A stretch of 64,000 nucleotides of DNA. It comes from Labilibaculum antarcticum. GTDB lineage: Bacteria > Bacteroidota > Bacteroidia > Bacteroidales > Marinifilaceae. Positions 27,244-36,900 of this stretch are shown here, in pieces. Every line of letters starts with the position of its first letter. The first letter of the stretch is position 1. A program made the translations under genes and the position numbers. The DNA lies in assembly GCF_002356295.1 (NCBI RefSeq), contig NZ_AP018042.1, positions 3,008,361 to 3,072,360 on the forward strand, written 5' to 3'. Below the pieces are notes generated by a model. It searched no databases and was not told the origin of the DNA. It worked only from the letters and a program-made list of their open reading frames with translations.

Positions 27244-27945
27244 TTATAGGATGTTTTTTATTTCAAGCAAATTACTAATCTCAAATGTTGGCTCAACTTT
27301 GTGATTGGTTCTGTGAGGATTAAAATAGATTTGATCCATTTTCATTCTTTTGGCACCGGCAATATCTGTCGAAAGATCATCCCCAATCATTATGCTGTTT
27401 TTTGCTAAAGCACCAGCTTCAGAAAATGCATATTCAAATATTTGCGGAGTCGGTTTATTTGCACCTGCATCTTCCGAGGTAATAATCTTTGTGAAATAGC
27501 CGTCTAATTTTGAGTTTTTGAGTTTTTTGCCTTGAACCTCATTAAAACCATTTGTGATGATATGTAATTGGTAGCCTTTTTCTTTTAAATAGCCAAGGGT
27601 TTCATGTGTGTTTGGGAAAGTGACTGTTTGTAAGGGGCTTATTTCAATAAAATCACTTGCAATCTCTTTCGCTAAAGCCAAATCATCCTTTCCCGCTTCT
27701 TTCAGTGTCAGATAAAATCTTCGGTACATCAAATCTTCTTTTGAAAGCCTTTTTTGATAGTAAGCATTCCATAATTTTCCGTTGTGATATTCATATCGTG
27801 ATTTAAAGAACAGAAAGCTGCCAAATGTTGATTGCAATTCGTAATCTCTAAAGAGTTGATGAAGACTAACTTCTGAGTTTTTATTGAAATCCCAAAGTGT
27901 TCGGTCGAGGTCGAAAAAAATATGTTTGTACTTTAAACTTGTCAT
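27244..27945 (-). CDS. yjjG: YjjG-family HAD nucleotidase
   Basis: This haloacid-dehalogenase hydrolase is predicted to dephosphorylate non-canonical pyrimidine nucleoside monophosphates. I start it at ATG 27945 (MTSLKYKHIFFDLDRTLWDF), giving 233 residues. The longer open frame upstream adds a hydrophobic, non-conserved extension. Motifs: I, FFDLDRTLWDF; II, HIITNGFNEVQ; III/IV, KPTPQIFEYAF...IMIGDDLSTDIAGAKR. The first third of this gene and its promoter are duplicated at 30061-30420. Confidence 0.9.
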   Translation of the reverse strand: MTSLKYKHIFFDLDRTLWDFNKNSEVSLHQLFRDYELQSTFGSFLFFKSRYEYHNGKLWNAYYQKRLSKEDLMYRRFYLTLKEAGKDDLALAKEIASDFIEISPLQTVTFPNTHETLGYLKEKGYQLHIITNGFNEVQGKKLKNSKLDGYFTKIITSEDAGANKPTPQIFEYAFSEAGALAKNSIMIGDDLSTDIAGAKRMKMDQIYFNPHRTNHKVEPTFEISNLLEIKNIL

Positions 27946-28052
27946 GTAGTATGTGAGTTTTTTTATTATACAGAATAAAAGTAAATAAATGTGGTAGTTC
28001 TGCGTACTATTTTCTAGTTTTATATATATTAATATAATCAATATTGATTTAT

Positions 28053-30059
28053 ATGACTAGGTGTTTATTGCTGTTTTTATTGATGTTAGGGTTTTCTGGT
28101 ATGGGAGTGTCTGCTAAAGATCTACCCTTGATTTCTATTAGTGTTGATAATGATAATATCTTAAAAGATGGAGGTGAAGCTATAGTTACTGTAAGCTTAA
28201 GTAAAAAAAGTAATGGTAATAATGCTATAGTAAGCTTGAGTTATGAGACGAACGGTACAGGATCAATGAATTATGATTTTGAAATCGAACCTGCTGTTTA
28301 TTACAGGAAGTTTGATAATAATGAGACTAGTTTTTCTTTTAAAATTATTGGTGTTTATCAAGAATGGGGTTCCTCGAAAGTTGAGTTAAAAATAACTCTT
28401 TCTGGAATTGAGAATGCAACACCTTCAGGGCCAACATCATTATTGGTTGTAATTGCTGATGGTGCTGATGTTACGCCACCCGTTTTTCAAAATCCACAAG
28501 CAAATATTACGATCGATGCATTAGGAATCGAATGTGGAGAGATTGTAAATTACACCTCGCCTTCCGCGACAGATAATTTTTCTGCTTACACCGGAACTTT
28601 AACAGGTTTTTCCTATTTGGGAGAATTAGATTACCATACTTACTATTATTCCGACGGAATTGCATCTGCAACTGATGCAATGTTAGCGGCTGCGAATGTT
28701 GGAGGACATTTAGTAACTATTACCAGTCAGACTGAAAACGATTTTATTGATAATTTGGTTGGTGGAATTTGGATAGGGTTAAATGATGCGACAAATGAAG
28801 GAACATTTGCTTGGTCTAATGGAGAAGCTGTAAGCTATACCAATTGGAATGGTGCTGAACCTAATGATTATAGCACAGGAGAAGATTATACCGAAATGTA
28901 TACTACTGGCCTGTGGAATGATTTACCCGTGGGATCTACTCGTAGATATGTTGTGGAGTTTGAAGGTGCTTTAGTGACTCAAACTGTTGGTTTGCCTTCT
29001 GGTTCTTTGTTTCCGGTAGGAACAACAACGAATACTTTTCTTGCAACCGATAATGCTGGGAATACTGCGACCCATAGTTTTACTGTAACTGTTGCAGATG
29101 TTACGCCGCCTAAAATTTCAGCTTTACTAGCAGACTATTACGATGGACTGAATTTTGATACCTTTCAAGAAACCATAGCTGTTGATGAATTGAATTATTA
29201 TTGGGGCTCAGGAGCTCCTGAATCGACTCTGGTTGGAAGTGATTATTTCTCCATTCGATTTCAAGGAAGTGTTCAGGCTGTTGATGCAGGAACTTATACT
29301 TTTTATACGACCTCGGATGATGGAGTCCGCTTGTGGGTTGCCGGGTCACAGGTTGTTAATAATTGGACTGATCATGGGACTACAGTAAATTCAGGAGCGA
29401 TATCTTTATTGGCAGGACAAGTGGTACCAATTATTTTAGAGTATTATGAACGCACAGGTGGTGCTGTTATAAAATTAGAAATGAGTGGGCCAGGACTTGC
29501 GCGGCAGTTTGTGAAGAGCGATGGTTCTGGAGCGTGTCAGGATGTAACGGTGGATGTTAGCGCAACAGGCTCTTATGATCTTACGGTAGATGAGGTGGAT
29601 CCTAGCTATTCCGATGAATGTGGTATCGCTTCAAGAACGTTAAGTAAAACTAATTTTACATGTAATGATAGTGGAGATAATGCCGTGACTTTCACAGTAA
29701 CTGATGTGAACGGGAATTCTACATTCTGCGATATTAATGTGAAAGTTGTGGGAACACCAGATAATTCTTTAACGGTTACAGACGATACGCAATGTGAAGG
29801 CGTGGATGCAAGTGTAACGATTCTGGCTAGCGAAACTGATGTTGTGTACTCCTTATTTAATGGGACAACACAAATTGGAAGTTCTGTTACAGGAGGTGTA
29901 TCTACTCTCGTATTAACGATTCCCTCTTCAGTATTAAGCGTAGGCGATAATACAATTACTGTTCATGCAGCAAAGGGTGCTTGTGAATTAGATCTTCTGA
30001 ACAAGGCTGTGATACATATTGATCCTATTCCTTTGCCAATTGGGATTTATTTTGAATAA
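28053..30059 (+). CDS. Exported adhesin with C-type lectin and PA14 modules nested in HYR domains; PxPxGI tail
   Basis: With ATG 28053 this is 668 residues (a TTG 9 bp earlier is less likely). Order: signal peptide (about 1-22, ending VSA); Calx-beta-like sandwich (25-135); HYR first half; C-type lectin-like domain (about 187-304, WIGLNDATNEGTFAWSNGE and WNDLPVG); HYR second half (FPVGTTTNTFLATDNAGNT); another HYR start; PA14 domain (about 358-489, YTFYTTSDDGVRLWVAG); HYR end; C-terminal Ig-like domain (about 570-655). The last residues are IPLPIGIYFE. No T9SS C-terminal domain is present. Lectin and PA14 domains bind glycans in other adhesins; the ligand here is unknown. First gene of the surface locus. 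Confidence 0.88.
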   Translation: MTRCLLLFLLMLGFSGMGVSAKDLPLISISVDNDNILKDGGEAIVTVSLSKKSNGNNAIVSLSYETNGTGSMNYDFEIEPAVYYRKFDNNETSFSFKIIGVYQEWGSSKVELKITLSGIENATPSGPTSLLVVIADGADVTPPVFQNPQANITIDALGIECGEIVNYTSPSATDNFSAYTGTLTGFSYLGELDYHTYYYSDGIASATDAMLAAANVGGHLVTITSQTENDFIDNLVGGIWIGLNDATNEGTFAWSNGEAVSYTNWNGAEPNDYSTGEDYTEMYTTGLWNDLPVGSTRRYVVEFEGALVTQTVGLPSGSLFPVGTTTNTFLATDNAGNTATHSFTVTVADVTPPKISALLADYYDGLNFDTFQETIAVDELNYYWGSGAPESTLVGSDYFSIRFQGSVQAVDAGTYTFYTTSDDGVRLWVAGSQVVNNWTDHGTTVNSGAISLLAGQVVPIILEYYERTGGAVIKLEMSGPGLARQFVKSDGSGACQDVTVDVSATGSYDLTVDEVDPSYSDECGIASRTLSKTNFTCNDSGDNAVTFTVTDVNGNSTFCDINVKVVGTPDNSLTVTDDTQCEGVDASVTILASETDVVYSLFNGTTQIGSSVTGGVSTLVLTIPSSVLSVGDNTITVHAAKGACELDLLNKAVIHIDPIPLPIGIYFE

Positions 30060-30060
30060 A

Positions 30061-30358
30061 ATAATTCGCAATTTCTTTTGCTAAAAGCAATTCATTTTTT
30101 CCTGCCTCTTTTAAGGTCAGGTAAAATCTTCGGCACATCAAATCTTCTTGTAAGCCTTTTCTGATAGTAAGCATTCCATAATTTGCCGTTATGATATTCG
30201 TATCGGGATTTAAAGAATAGGAAGCTACTAAATGTTGATTGCAATTGGTAATCTCGAAGAGTTGATGAAGACTAATCTCTGAGTTTTTATTGAAATCCCA
30301 AAGCGTGCGGTCTAGATTGAAGAAAATGTGTTCGTATTTTAAGTTTGTTATATTTTAA
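30061..30358 (-). pseudogene. Truncated, decayed copy of the 5' end of the yjjG-type HAD gene
   Basis: Aligning by eye, 30061-30358 matches 27650-27945 (roughly the first 100 codons of the HAD gene) at most positions. Small indels, such as a lost stretch in the FSKED region near 30150, break the frame. The ATG is lost (TATATTTT in place of the start). The duplication continues through the gene's upstream region to about 30420. The remaining two-thirds of the gene are absent, replaced by the end of the preceding adhesin gene at 30059. Confidence 0.85.
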
Positions 30359-30403
30359 AAAAAAGTGTTTTTAGTTTTACAGAATAAAAGTAAACAAATG
30401 TGT

Positions 30404-30411
30404 TAGTTTTG
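30404..30411 (+). promoter_or_regulatory. Duplicated promoter box in front of the second surface gene
   Basis: TAGTTTTG matches TAnnTTTG exactly. It lies in a block (AGAATAAAAGTAAACAAATG and on) that is a copy of 27972-28010 upstream of the first surface gene, where the box reads TAGTTCTG (27995-28002). Both would drive the downstream adhesin gene 50-65 bp away. Confidence 0.5.
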
Positions 30412-30474
30412 CGTAATATGTCTTAGTCATTATCGATTTATTGTTTTTATTTTTTTTTACAAAGAGTAAATATT

Positions 30475-31395
30475 ATGAAGAAGCCCCTAATCTTTGTTCT
30501 GTTATTTTTAACATTCTCAACTGTTTGTTTTGGACAATATACTTCCATTGATAGTTATTCTGGCAGCTGGACAGATTCTGGATCCTGGTTGTCATCTATG
30601 CCACCATTGAATGGTGTAAGTGGAAATACAAGTATTTATGGCGAAATAAATGCTGGTGCTAATTTAAAATATAATTCAGGGACGTTGACAGTTAGAGATA
30701 CTCTAGTAGTTTACGGTGATCTTATCTTGGGGAATAATGCCGATTTGGTTTTAGGAAGTGGTGCTGTTTTAATTGTATTAGGTAGTGTTTCTGTTGCAAA
30801 TAAGGTTGATATTGAAGCAGGTGGGACATTTATTGTTCAAGGGGATCTGGCATTTTTAGGGAGTAGTAAGAACGGTAGTTTTACAAGTGATCAGGATCCC
30901 GCGCAAGTATATGTTGGGGGTAGCGTGTCGTTGCCAAGCGGTAAAGATCCATTTACAAATTATCCTGTTTTGGAATGTAATACAGGAGATCATACTAATT
31001 CTGATTGTAATTATGGATATATAGAAGATCTTGAAGGAAAGAATATTGAAGAGTATTATCAAGAGGTTCTGTGCGGTGTTGGTATAGATCCGGGTAGTAT
31101 TGGTAGTAATCAAACTGTTTGCATTGGGGATAATCCTTCAGAGATTGTTCAATTAACTGCAAGTACTGAGACTACCTATCAGTGGTTTTTGTCGATAGAC
31201 AGTACTGATTCTGATGTGCCGAATTGGACTGAAATAAGTGGAGCTACTCAGTTAAATTATACTCCAGGTGTATTGTCACAAACGACTTCGTATTATCGAC
31301 AAGTGCAAAAAGGGAATGGCTGTGTTGCAAATTCAAAAGCAGTAACGATTACAATTACACCAACTCCAAGCCCATTAGGGATTTTCTCCAAATAA
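30475..31395 (+). CDS. Exported beta-solenoid-like protein with Ig-like C-terminus; PxPxGI-type tail
   Basis: This is a 306-residue protein with a signal peptide of about 20 residues (ending CFGQ). Residues about 50-130 are short hydrophobic beta strands in a regular pattern (LTVRDTLVVYGDLILGNNADL, then GAVLIVLGSVSV, GGTFIVQGDLAF) that suggest a small right-handed beta helix. Residues about 205-295 form an Ig/PKD-like domain with one Cys pair (NQTVCIGDN ... KGNGCVANS). The end is TPTPSPLGIFSK. It is a paralogue of the 32322 gene, with a Rho-independent terminator 32 bp after the stop. No T9SS domain; binding function unknown. Confidence 0.8.
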   Translation: MKKPLIFVLLFLTFSTVCFGQYTSIDSYSGSWTDSGSWLSSMPPLNGVSGNTSIYGEINAGANLKYNSGTLTVRDTLVVYGDLILGNNADLVLGSGAVLIVLGSVSVANKVDIEAGGTFIVQGDLAFLGSSKNGSFTSDQDPAQVYVGGSVSLPSGKDPFTNYPVLECNTGDHTNSDCNYGYIEDLEGKNIEEYYQEVLCGVGIDPGSIGSNQTVCIGDNPSEIVQLTASTETTYQWFLSIDSTDSDVPNWTEISGATQLNYTPGVLSQTTSYYRQVQKGNGCVANSKAVTITITPTPSPLGIFSK

Positions 31396-31426
31396 GTACA
31401 AGCTTTCAATTATAACATAAAAATCG

Positions 31427-31457
31427 AAGCCTGGGGTAGTTTACTCCAGGCTTTTTT
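31427..31457 (+). terminator. Rho-independent terminator
   Basis: The stem AAGCCTGG...CCAGGCTT encloses a short inner GGTA/ACTC region and is followed by a T-run, 32 bp after the 30475 gene. Related terminators lie after the 32322 and 33986 genes. Confidence 0.88.
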
Positions 31458-31533
31458 GTGATTTGTTTGCAAACAAAAACAAGCTTGACAAGTTGCTGAC
31501 TTATACTGCCAGATGTATTCGTGTCCGTTCGTG

Positions 31534-31692
31534 GAGAATTATAGTATTACAATTCCGACAGCAGGATTTTCGATTGGAAATAATGTAATTAATTTCAAAG
31601 CAGTAAGTGGTTCATGTGAAGCAAATCTGACCAATTCTGCCACACTTGTAGTCAATCAAAACCCAACGGGCGTTGGGTTTTACCATGAGTAA
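31534..31692 (+). pseudogene. Orphan C-terminal fragment of a surface adhesin
   Basis: An open stretch encodes ENYSITIPTAGFSIGNNVIN, then FKAVSGSCEANL..., ending QNPTGVGFYHE at TAA 31690. It matches the last 50-60 residues of the 28053 protein (VSTLVLTIPSSVLSVGDNTI and the Cys in KGACELDL) and of the SprB-repeat protein. The upstream 31393-31534 is a degraded copy of the intergenic block found at 33126 and 41009. No start or signal peptide is linked to it, so it is the remnant of a lost adhesin gene. Confidence 0.75.
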
Positions 31693-32321
31693 TTTGTAAT
31701 GTTGAGTCAGATAAAAAGTATCAGACTATTTTAGGATGACTCTTTTTTTTGCATTTCCTGAAACTAATCTTTATTGGTAGTTGTAATTGATGAATGTAAG
31801 GCTGGCGTATTTTGTTTTATGATCTCTTATGAATCGTTGATGTGTAAAAATATTCATTTGACAAACAGTTTGATAATCCTGACATAACAAATGAATATGT
31901 TGACGGAATACTTGTGACTTGACATTTAAGTTGTAGTGCGTGTGTGCGACTTGTTGTTACCTTTGTTTGTACTGTTTAGTATAAGTAGTTGGTTGAATCA
32001 CGCCTTATGTACTTTCAAATGAATATTCCGTTGGTAAAAGAAGAGGTTTTATTGTGTGTATCCTTGCACCCTTTTGTTAAATCTATTTTGTTACTGATAA
32101 ATCATCTTAAATTCAAAAGCTTTTCCCGCATCACAAATTTCAGGGTTCGCTGTTCGTTTATTTTATGTACTACTATCAGTCAATGATTTGATGGCTCAAA
32201 AAGGAAAAAATACGGCCAAAGAGCCTAATTCATCTATAAATATTAATTATATTTCTACTGATGCTGGAGTTGAATCTTTATTTAATGTTCACTTTCAATT
32301 AACAAATTTAGGTATCGTACT
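31693..32321. other. 629-bp gap, no convincing gene
   Basis: Two short ORFs occur (31989-32186 and 32188-32454). The second has a weak signal-peptide-like start (VRLFYVLLSVNDLMAQ, 32149 onward) followed by KGKNTAKEPNSSININY and overlaps the next gene in another frame. It may be a decayed adhesin start. AT-rich; no terminator or promoter was identified with confidence. Confidence 0.4.
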
Positions 32322-33125
32322 ATGGCAAATTATTTTTTTAAAAGTATCTTATTCATTGTATGTTTATTGTTTAGCTTTTCTTTGCTTGCAAGAGAAATTA
32401 AACTCGGAGTTGAGGAAGTTCACGAGACCAGTTTTACATCAGATGAAAATATAATAGTTAATGGTACTTTAATTGTATTAGGTGACCTTGTTATGGGTGA
32501 GAAGGAAAGTTTAACAATTAATGAGGGAGGTATCGTAATTGTTACAGGGAATTTATTAATAGGGAAGAATGTTAGTGTGTCAGCTCTTGGTTATTTAATT
32601 GCGGAGAGTTTTACTTCTCCCGATAAGTGGGGAGGAAAATTTAAGGAAGGTGCAATAAGTAAAGTATTCATAAACGAAGCTTATGGAGGTGATAAACAGC
32701 ACATGCCTGTATTGCTTCCTGGAGGTCATTCTATAATTCCGGAATTAGAAGGTATTGATAAAGATGTTTGGGATTATTACCAGAAAGTAATTGGTGGTGT
32801 TACCGGGGGTACTATTGAGCTTGATGGCAGTTCGACTAGTTGTGCTGGGTCTTCTTTGCCTTCAATTGTAAATATGACTGTGGCTTGGCCTGCTGCTTTT
32901 AAGAAATATTCCTGGGAGTATTCTGTTGATAATAATAACTGGAACATTATTGAGGGCCAGGCTGATATTGAGTTAATATCCCTTGGTTTGGAACTAATGG
33001 ATGGAGCTTATTATTTTAGAAGGAAAGTTTCAAAAAAGAATGATGAGGAAGATTATATGTACAGTAATTATGTGGAAGTTACTGTTGTTCCATTACCTGC
33101 TCCAATAGGAATTTTTTTCAAATAA
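32322..33125 (+). CDS. Exported beta-solenoid-like protein with Ig-like C-terminus; PxPxGI tail
   Basis: This is a 267-residue protein with a signal peptide of about 22 residues (ending SLLAR). Residues about 45-90 repeat a solenoid-like pattern (NIIVNGTLIVLGDLVMG, then GGIVIVTGNLLIGKNVSV), very close to the 30475 paralogue (DTLVVYGDLILG). The rest is an Ig-like domain (about 170-255, with WEYSVDNNNWNIIEGQ). The end is VPLPAPIGIFFK. It keeps the same order as its paralogue but lacks the internal Cys pair near the end. It ends in front of the first copy of the 350-bp direct repeat. Function unknown. Confidence 0.78.
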   Translation: MANYFFKSILFIVCLLFSFSLLAREIKLGVEEVHETSFTSDENIIVNGTLIVLGDLVMGEKESLTINEGGIVIVTGNLLIGKNVSVSALGYLIAESFTSPDKWGGKFKEGAISKVFINEAYGGDKQHMPVLLPGGHSIIPELEGIDKDVWDYYQKVIGGVTGGTIELDGSSTSCAGSSLPSIVNMTVAWPAAFKKYSWEYSVDNNNWNIIEGQADIELISLGLELMDGAYYFRRKVSKKNDEEDYMYSNYVEVTVVPLPAPIGIFFK

Positions 33126-33480
33126 GTACAAGCCTTCATTTTCTAACTTGTACTTTTCACAAGAAAAAGCTTTTCTTAATAACAATACAGGCCTGAGGTA
33201 ATTTACCTTGGGCTTTTTTTTATGATCCGTTCGTAAAAAACAAACAAACTTGACATACTGCTAGCTTGTCCTGACATGTATTTTATGGCCGTTGGTGGAT
33301 ATTTTGATTATTTCATGTTTTGTGTTGAATATAATATAGCTGTTGTTATAATCTTTAAAAGGCTTTAATTCAGGCTTGTATGTGGATGGTGTTTTTCAAT
33401 ATGAAATTTCTGTTTCTCATTCCCTTTTTAAGCCGGATTGGAATTATTACTCAAAAATGATCAACCCTAATTAAACCCAA
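33126..33480. repeat. Direct repeat, left copy (about 350 bp)
   Basis: Starting AAGTACAAGCCTTCATTTT right after the stop codon, this block matches 41009-41362 closely by eye. That includes the terminator, the GACATACTGCTAGCTTGTCC segment and AAGCCGGATTGGAATTATTA. The two copies bracket the giant 33986 gene. A third, more degraded copy spans about 31393-31534. Confidence 0.85.
33191..33221 (+). terminator. Rho-independent terminator
   Basis: The stem GCCTGAGGTAA / TTACCTTGGGC (one mismatch, one wobble) is followed by a T-run. It is the homologue of the terminators at 31427 and 41072. Confidence 0.82.
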
Positions 33481-33487
33481 ATACAAT

Positions 33488-33667
33488 ATGAGTATAGAAA
33501 GCAGCATTAGTATTGAAGTGGATGGTATAAAACGCGAAGCCCTTTAAGCAAATCTTGATGGATTCGAAAAAAGCAGAAAAGCTTTAGTGAATTTGCCAAA
33601 GCTATTTCGAAAAATCAAATCAGTTCTTTACTCCATTAAAAACTCTCTTTACTTTCCCTTTTTATAA
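33488..33667 (+). pseudogene. Dead copy of the 162-residue cytosolic gene (41369)
   Basis: ATG 33488 begins MSIESSISIEVDGIKREAL, matching the 41369 protein (MSIENRISIKVDGAKREAI). TAA at 33545-33547 stops it at codon 20. Beyond the stop the same frame continues ANLDGF, then passes straight into two AAAGCTTT-array units (33578 and 33598) and ends at TAA 33665. A deletion has thus removed most of the gene and most of the array that lies downstream of the intact copy. Confidence 0.8.
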
Positions 33668-33874
33668 GAAAAGTGACCAATCGAAAATAAAATTGCATTT
33701 TTATCAACTTTTTTTCTATTGTGGTGCAAGTGTATTTATTGATAAAGTGACTGTAATCTTACAGGAAGCCTAATGTTTTGTAGATAAAACATTTGCGGCC
33801 GGATGTGCTGATTGTTTCAGAATGATTAACTATTTGAGTTTAGAGAGGTGGCTTGTCATAATGCCTTAATCATC

Positions 33875-33950
33875 TAAAAATTAGCCAAATACTTTTAAAC
33901 AATCACCATCCTAAAGCTTACATTGCGAAAAAATAGATTCCATTTTAATT
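33875..33950 (+). promoter_or_regulatory. Shared leader block, copy 1
   Basis: AAAAATTAGCCAAATACTTTT and the following AACAATCACC...CGAAAAAATAG match the leaders at 42461-42536 and 46125-46200, at nearly the same distance (35-50 bp) from the TTG starts of the three largest surface genes. A degenerate -7-like TACATTGC lies inside. Confidence 0.6.
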
Positions 33951-33985
33951 AGAATAAGTGCCAATTGCACATTAAAATCATCCCC

Positions 33986-36900
33986 TTGACGAAACATCTA
34001 CACCTAAAATTTTTCTTCCTATTCTTCTTTCTTTGTTCGCTGAGTGGTACTTTGTTGGGGCAGACAGCAAGTGTTTTACACCCAACCACTCCAACGAGTA
34101 ATGATGGAAGTATTACTATAAATTGGCCTGCTAATGGGGTAAAGTATGTTAAGATTAATGGAATTCAGAAGGCTAATAATGTCTTGAATTTTAACGGACT
34201 GGATGAGGGTGATTATGTGTTAGAATATTGGCGGAAAAGTCGCTCCGATTGGAATAAGGCTGGAGATGAGACTGTTACTCTTGTAGCAGCCCCGTATTGT
34301 TTAGCTAAAGCGACCAATCAGTATGAGTATATAAGTAGAGTACAAGTAGGTAGTATTGATAAATTCAGTGGTTGGTCTGGTTATTCTGATTATACATCCC
34401 TGTTAACAGATGTTAATATAGGAGTAGGATATTCAATAACTATTACGAATGGGTATTATTGGTCTGGAGATCAATATGGAATTTGGGTTGATTGGAATCA
34501 GGATGGAGATTTCAATGATAAAGATGAAACTATTTCTGCCTCCAGTGGCTCTGCAGTATTTATTAGAACAATAACTCCTCCATCTGGTGCTACAATAGGT
34601 AGTACAAGAATGAGGATAAGAATTAATGATGGTGCTGTAGATGCTTGCGGAGATTCATTTTGGGGTGAAGTGGAAGACTATACTTTAAATATTGTCTCTC
34701 CAGATTCCGGATCAGATCCATGTACTCCAGCTGTTGGCGCAACAGCTATTTGGAATGAGAATTTCAATAGTTTGCCAATAAAAGGAGTTGCTACTTTTGA
34801 TTATGGAGATCTTAAGAGAGATGAATATCCACTGTCTAAATCTGATTGGGGATTGGTTGGTAATAATCTATCTCCATATCAAATATCAGGTTCTTATGAA
34901 GGGGTGTGGTTGAGTGAGGCGATTCCAATTTCCAGTTATTCTGATATTAAAGTCTCTATGGATGTCGGTTCTTGGGCAATAAATGGGAATAGCTTAGAGG
35001 ATACCGGTGTTCAGGCTGATTATGTCCGGGTTTATTATATAGTAGGTGGAGTGGAGTATCAATTTGATACTAGTTGGGAGTTTCTAGGTGATATTTCATT
35101 AGGTTCAAAATCGTGCACTACAGTCCCTGATGGGGGAATGTTACAAATTAGGGTGGTTTTAATGAATACCTTTACGGATGAGCTTCAGTATATCGACAAT
35201 ATTAAAGTTACGGGTGTGCGTAAACCGCCTGAAATTAGTAGTATTACTTCTAGTGCCTGCGAGAAATCAAATGCTGAAATTACAATTGAAGGAAATTATT
35301 TAGATGGCGCAACGGAAGTTACAGTTGGAGGTAAAGCAGCAACAATAAAATCGAATACCACAGACGAAATAATTGTAATTCTCCCGGATGACGCAACAAC
35401 GGGTAAAATAACTGTCACTATAGGCGGAATATCTGTAACAAGTGACGGTGATCTTGTCATAAATCCTTTAGTTGGCGATGCTGGGATTATAGCAGGTGAT
35501 GATGTTGTTTTAAAAGGGCAAACAAGTGTGAGTTATAAGGTTTCTTCAATTACTAATTCAGATAGCTACGAGTGGTCGTATTCAGGAACTGGAGAAACTA
35601 TAAACAATAATGGTAACAATGAGATTACAATTGATTTTGCTGACGATGCTACCTCAGGAGACCTGACGGTTAGTGGAGTTAATTCATGTGGAAATGGTAA
35701 TTCTTCTGCATTATCAATTACTGTAAACTCGGGAACAACTGCAGCTCCTGAAATTACAGCAAGAGGAGATCAGTCAATTTGTGCTGATGATAATAAGCAA
35801 ATTTTTGTTGTTGAATCAATTATGGTTACGAGTGGAACTGCTTTGGTTTCAATGTCTGTGCAAATTTCAGGTGGCTATGTTTCAGGTGAAGATAAATTAG
35901 AGCTTTTTGCAGGTCCAGATCATATAGGTGATATAACTTCGAGTTGGGATGAAACTACAGGGATGCTTATATTAACCGGATCGGCTTCTACTACTGATGC
36001 TCAGTTTCAGAATGCAATAAAGTATGTTGAGTTTGTTAGTCTTACTAGTCCTCGCACAGAAGGTCCCCGGACTTTTTCAATAACCTTAGAGGATGCCAAT
36101 TTTCTTCCTGAGTCGGGCCATTTTTATCAATTTGTTTCGGAGCTGGATATAACATGGACAGACGCACGTGATGAGGCAGAGAAAAAAACTTATTATGGCC
36201 TCAAGGGCTATCTGGCAACATTAACATCTGAGGAAGAAGCTGTTTTCGCAGGTGCTAAAATAACTGGCTCTGGAACCATTGGTGCTGGGTGGATTGGTGC
36301 TAGTGATGCAGATGGAGACGAAGATGGTGAATGGAGATGGGTTACTGGTCCAGAAGGAAAAAAGGATGGTGGTAAAGGACTTCATTTTTGGCAGGGGCGT
36401 TCATCTAAAAATGGAGGTGTTCCTGTTAATGGTGAATATTCGAGATGGAACACGAATACTTATAAGTCGGAGCCTAACAATAGTAGTGATGAATATTATG
36501 CTCACATTACCGATCCAACTCATACTGAGAATGTAGAATGGGGTTGGAATGATTTAGATAATAGAGGAGGAAGTGGTCAGTATCAGCCCAAAGGTTATAT
36601 TGTTGAATATGGTGGGTTTACGACTGATCCAAAGCTTAGTATTTCTGCAAGTACTACGATAATGGTTGGAGATACTGAACTTCCGGTTATTGGCGGAATG
36701 CCAGCAGATATAATTATAACTAATTGCAATCAGGTGGTTAATTGGACAGAGCCAACTGCATTAGATAAATGTGGTGCAGTTACATTAACTAAAGATTATG
36801 ATCCAGGAAAGGCGTTCCCTTTTGGCGAAACCGTGGTTACCTATACGGCTACGAATGGTGCTGGTCGTGTTCCTGCAAGTTTTAAGGTGACAGTTCAGGA

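Noticed and set aside
31989-32454. Two short ORFs of 65 and 88 codons
   Set aside because: The first has no signal or domain; the second overlaps the 32322 start and is at best a decayed remnant.
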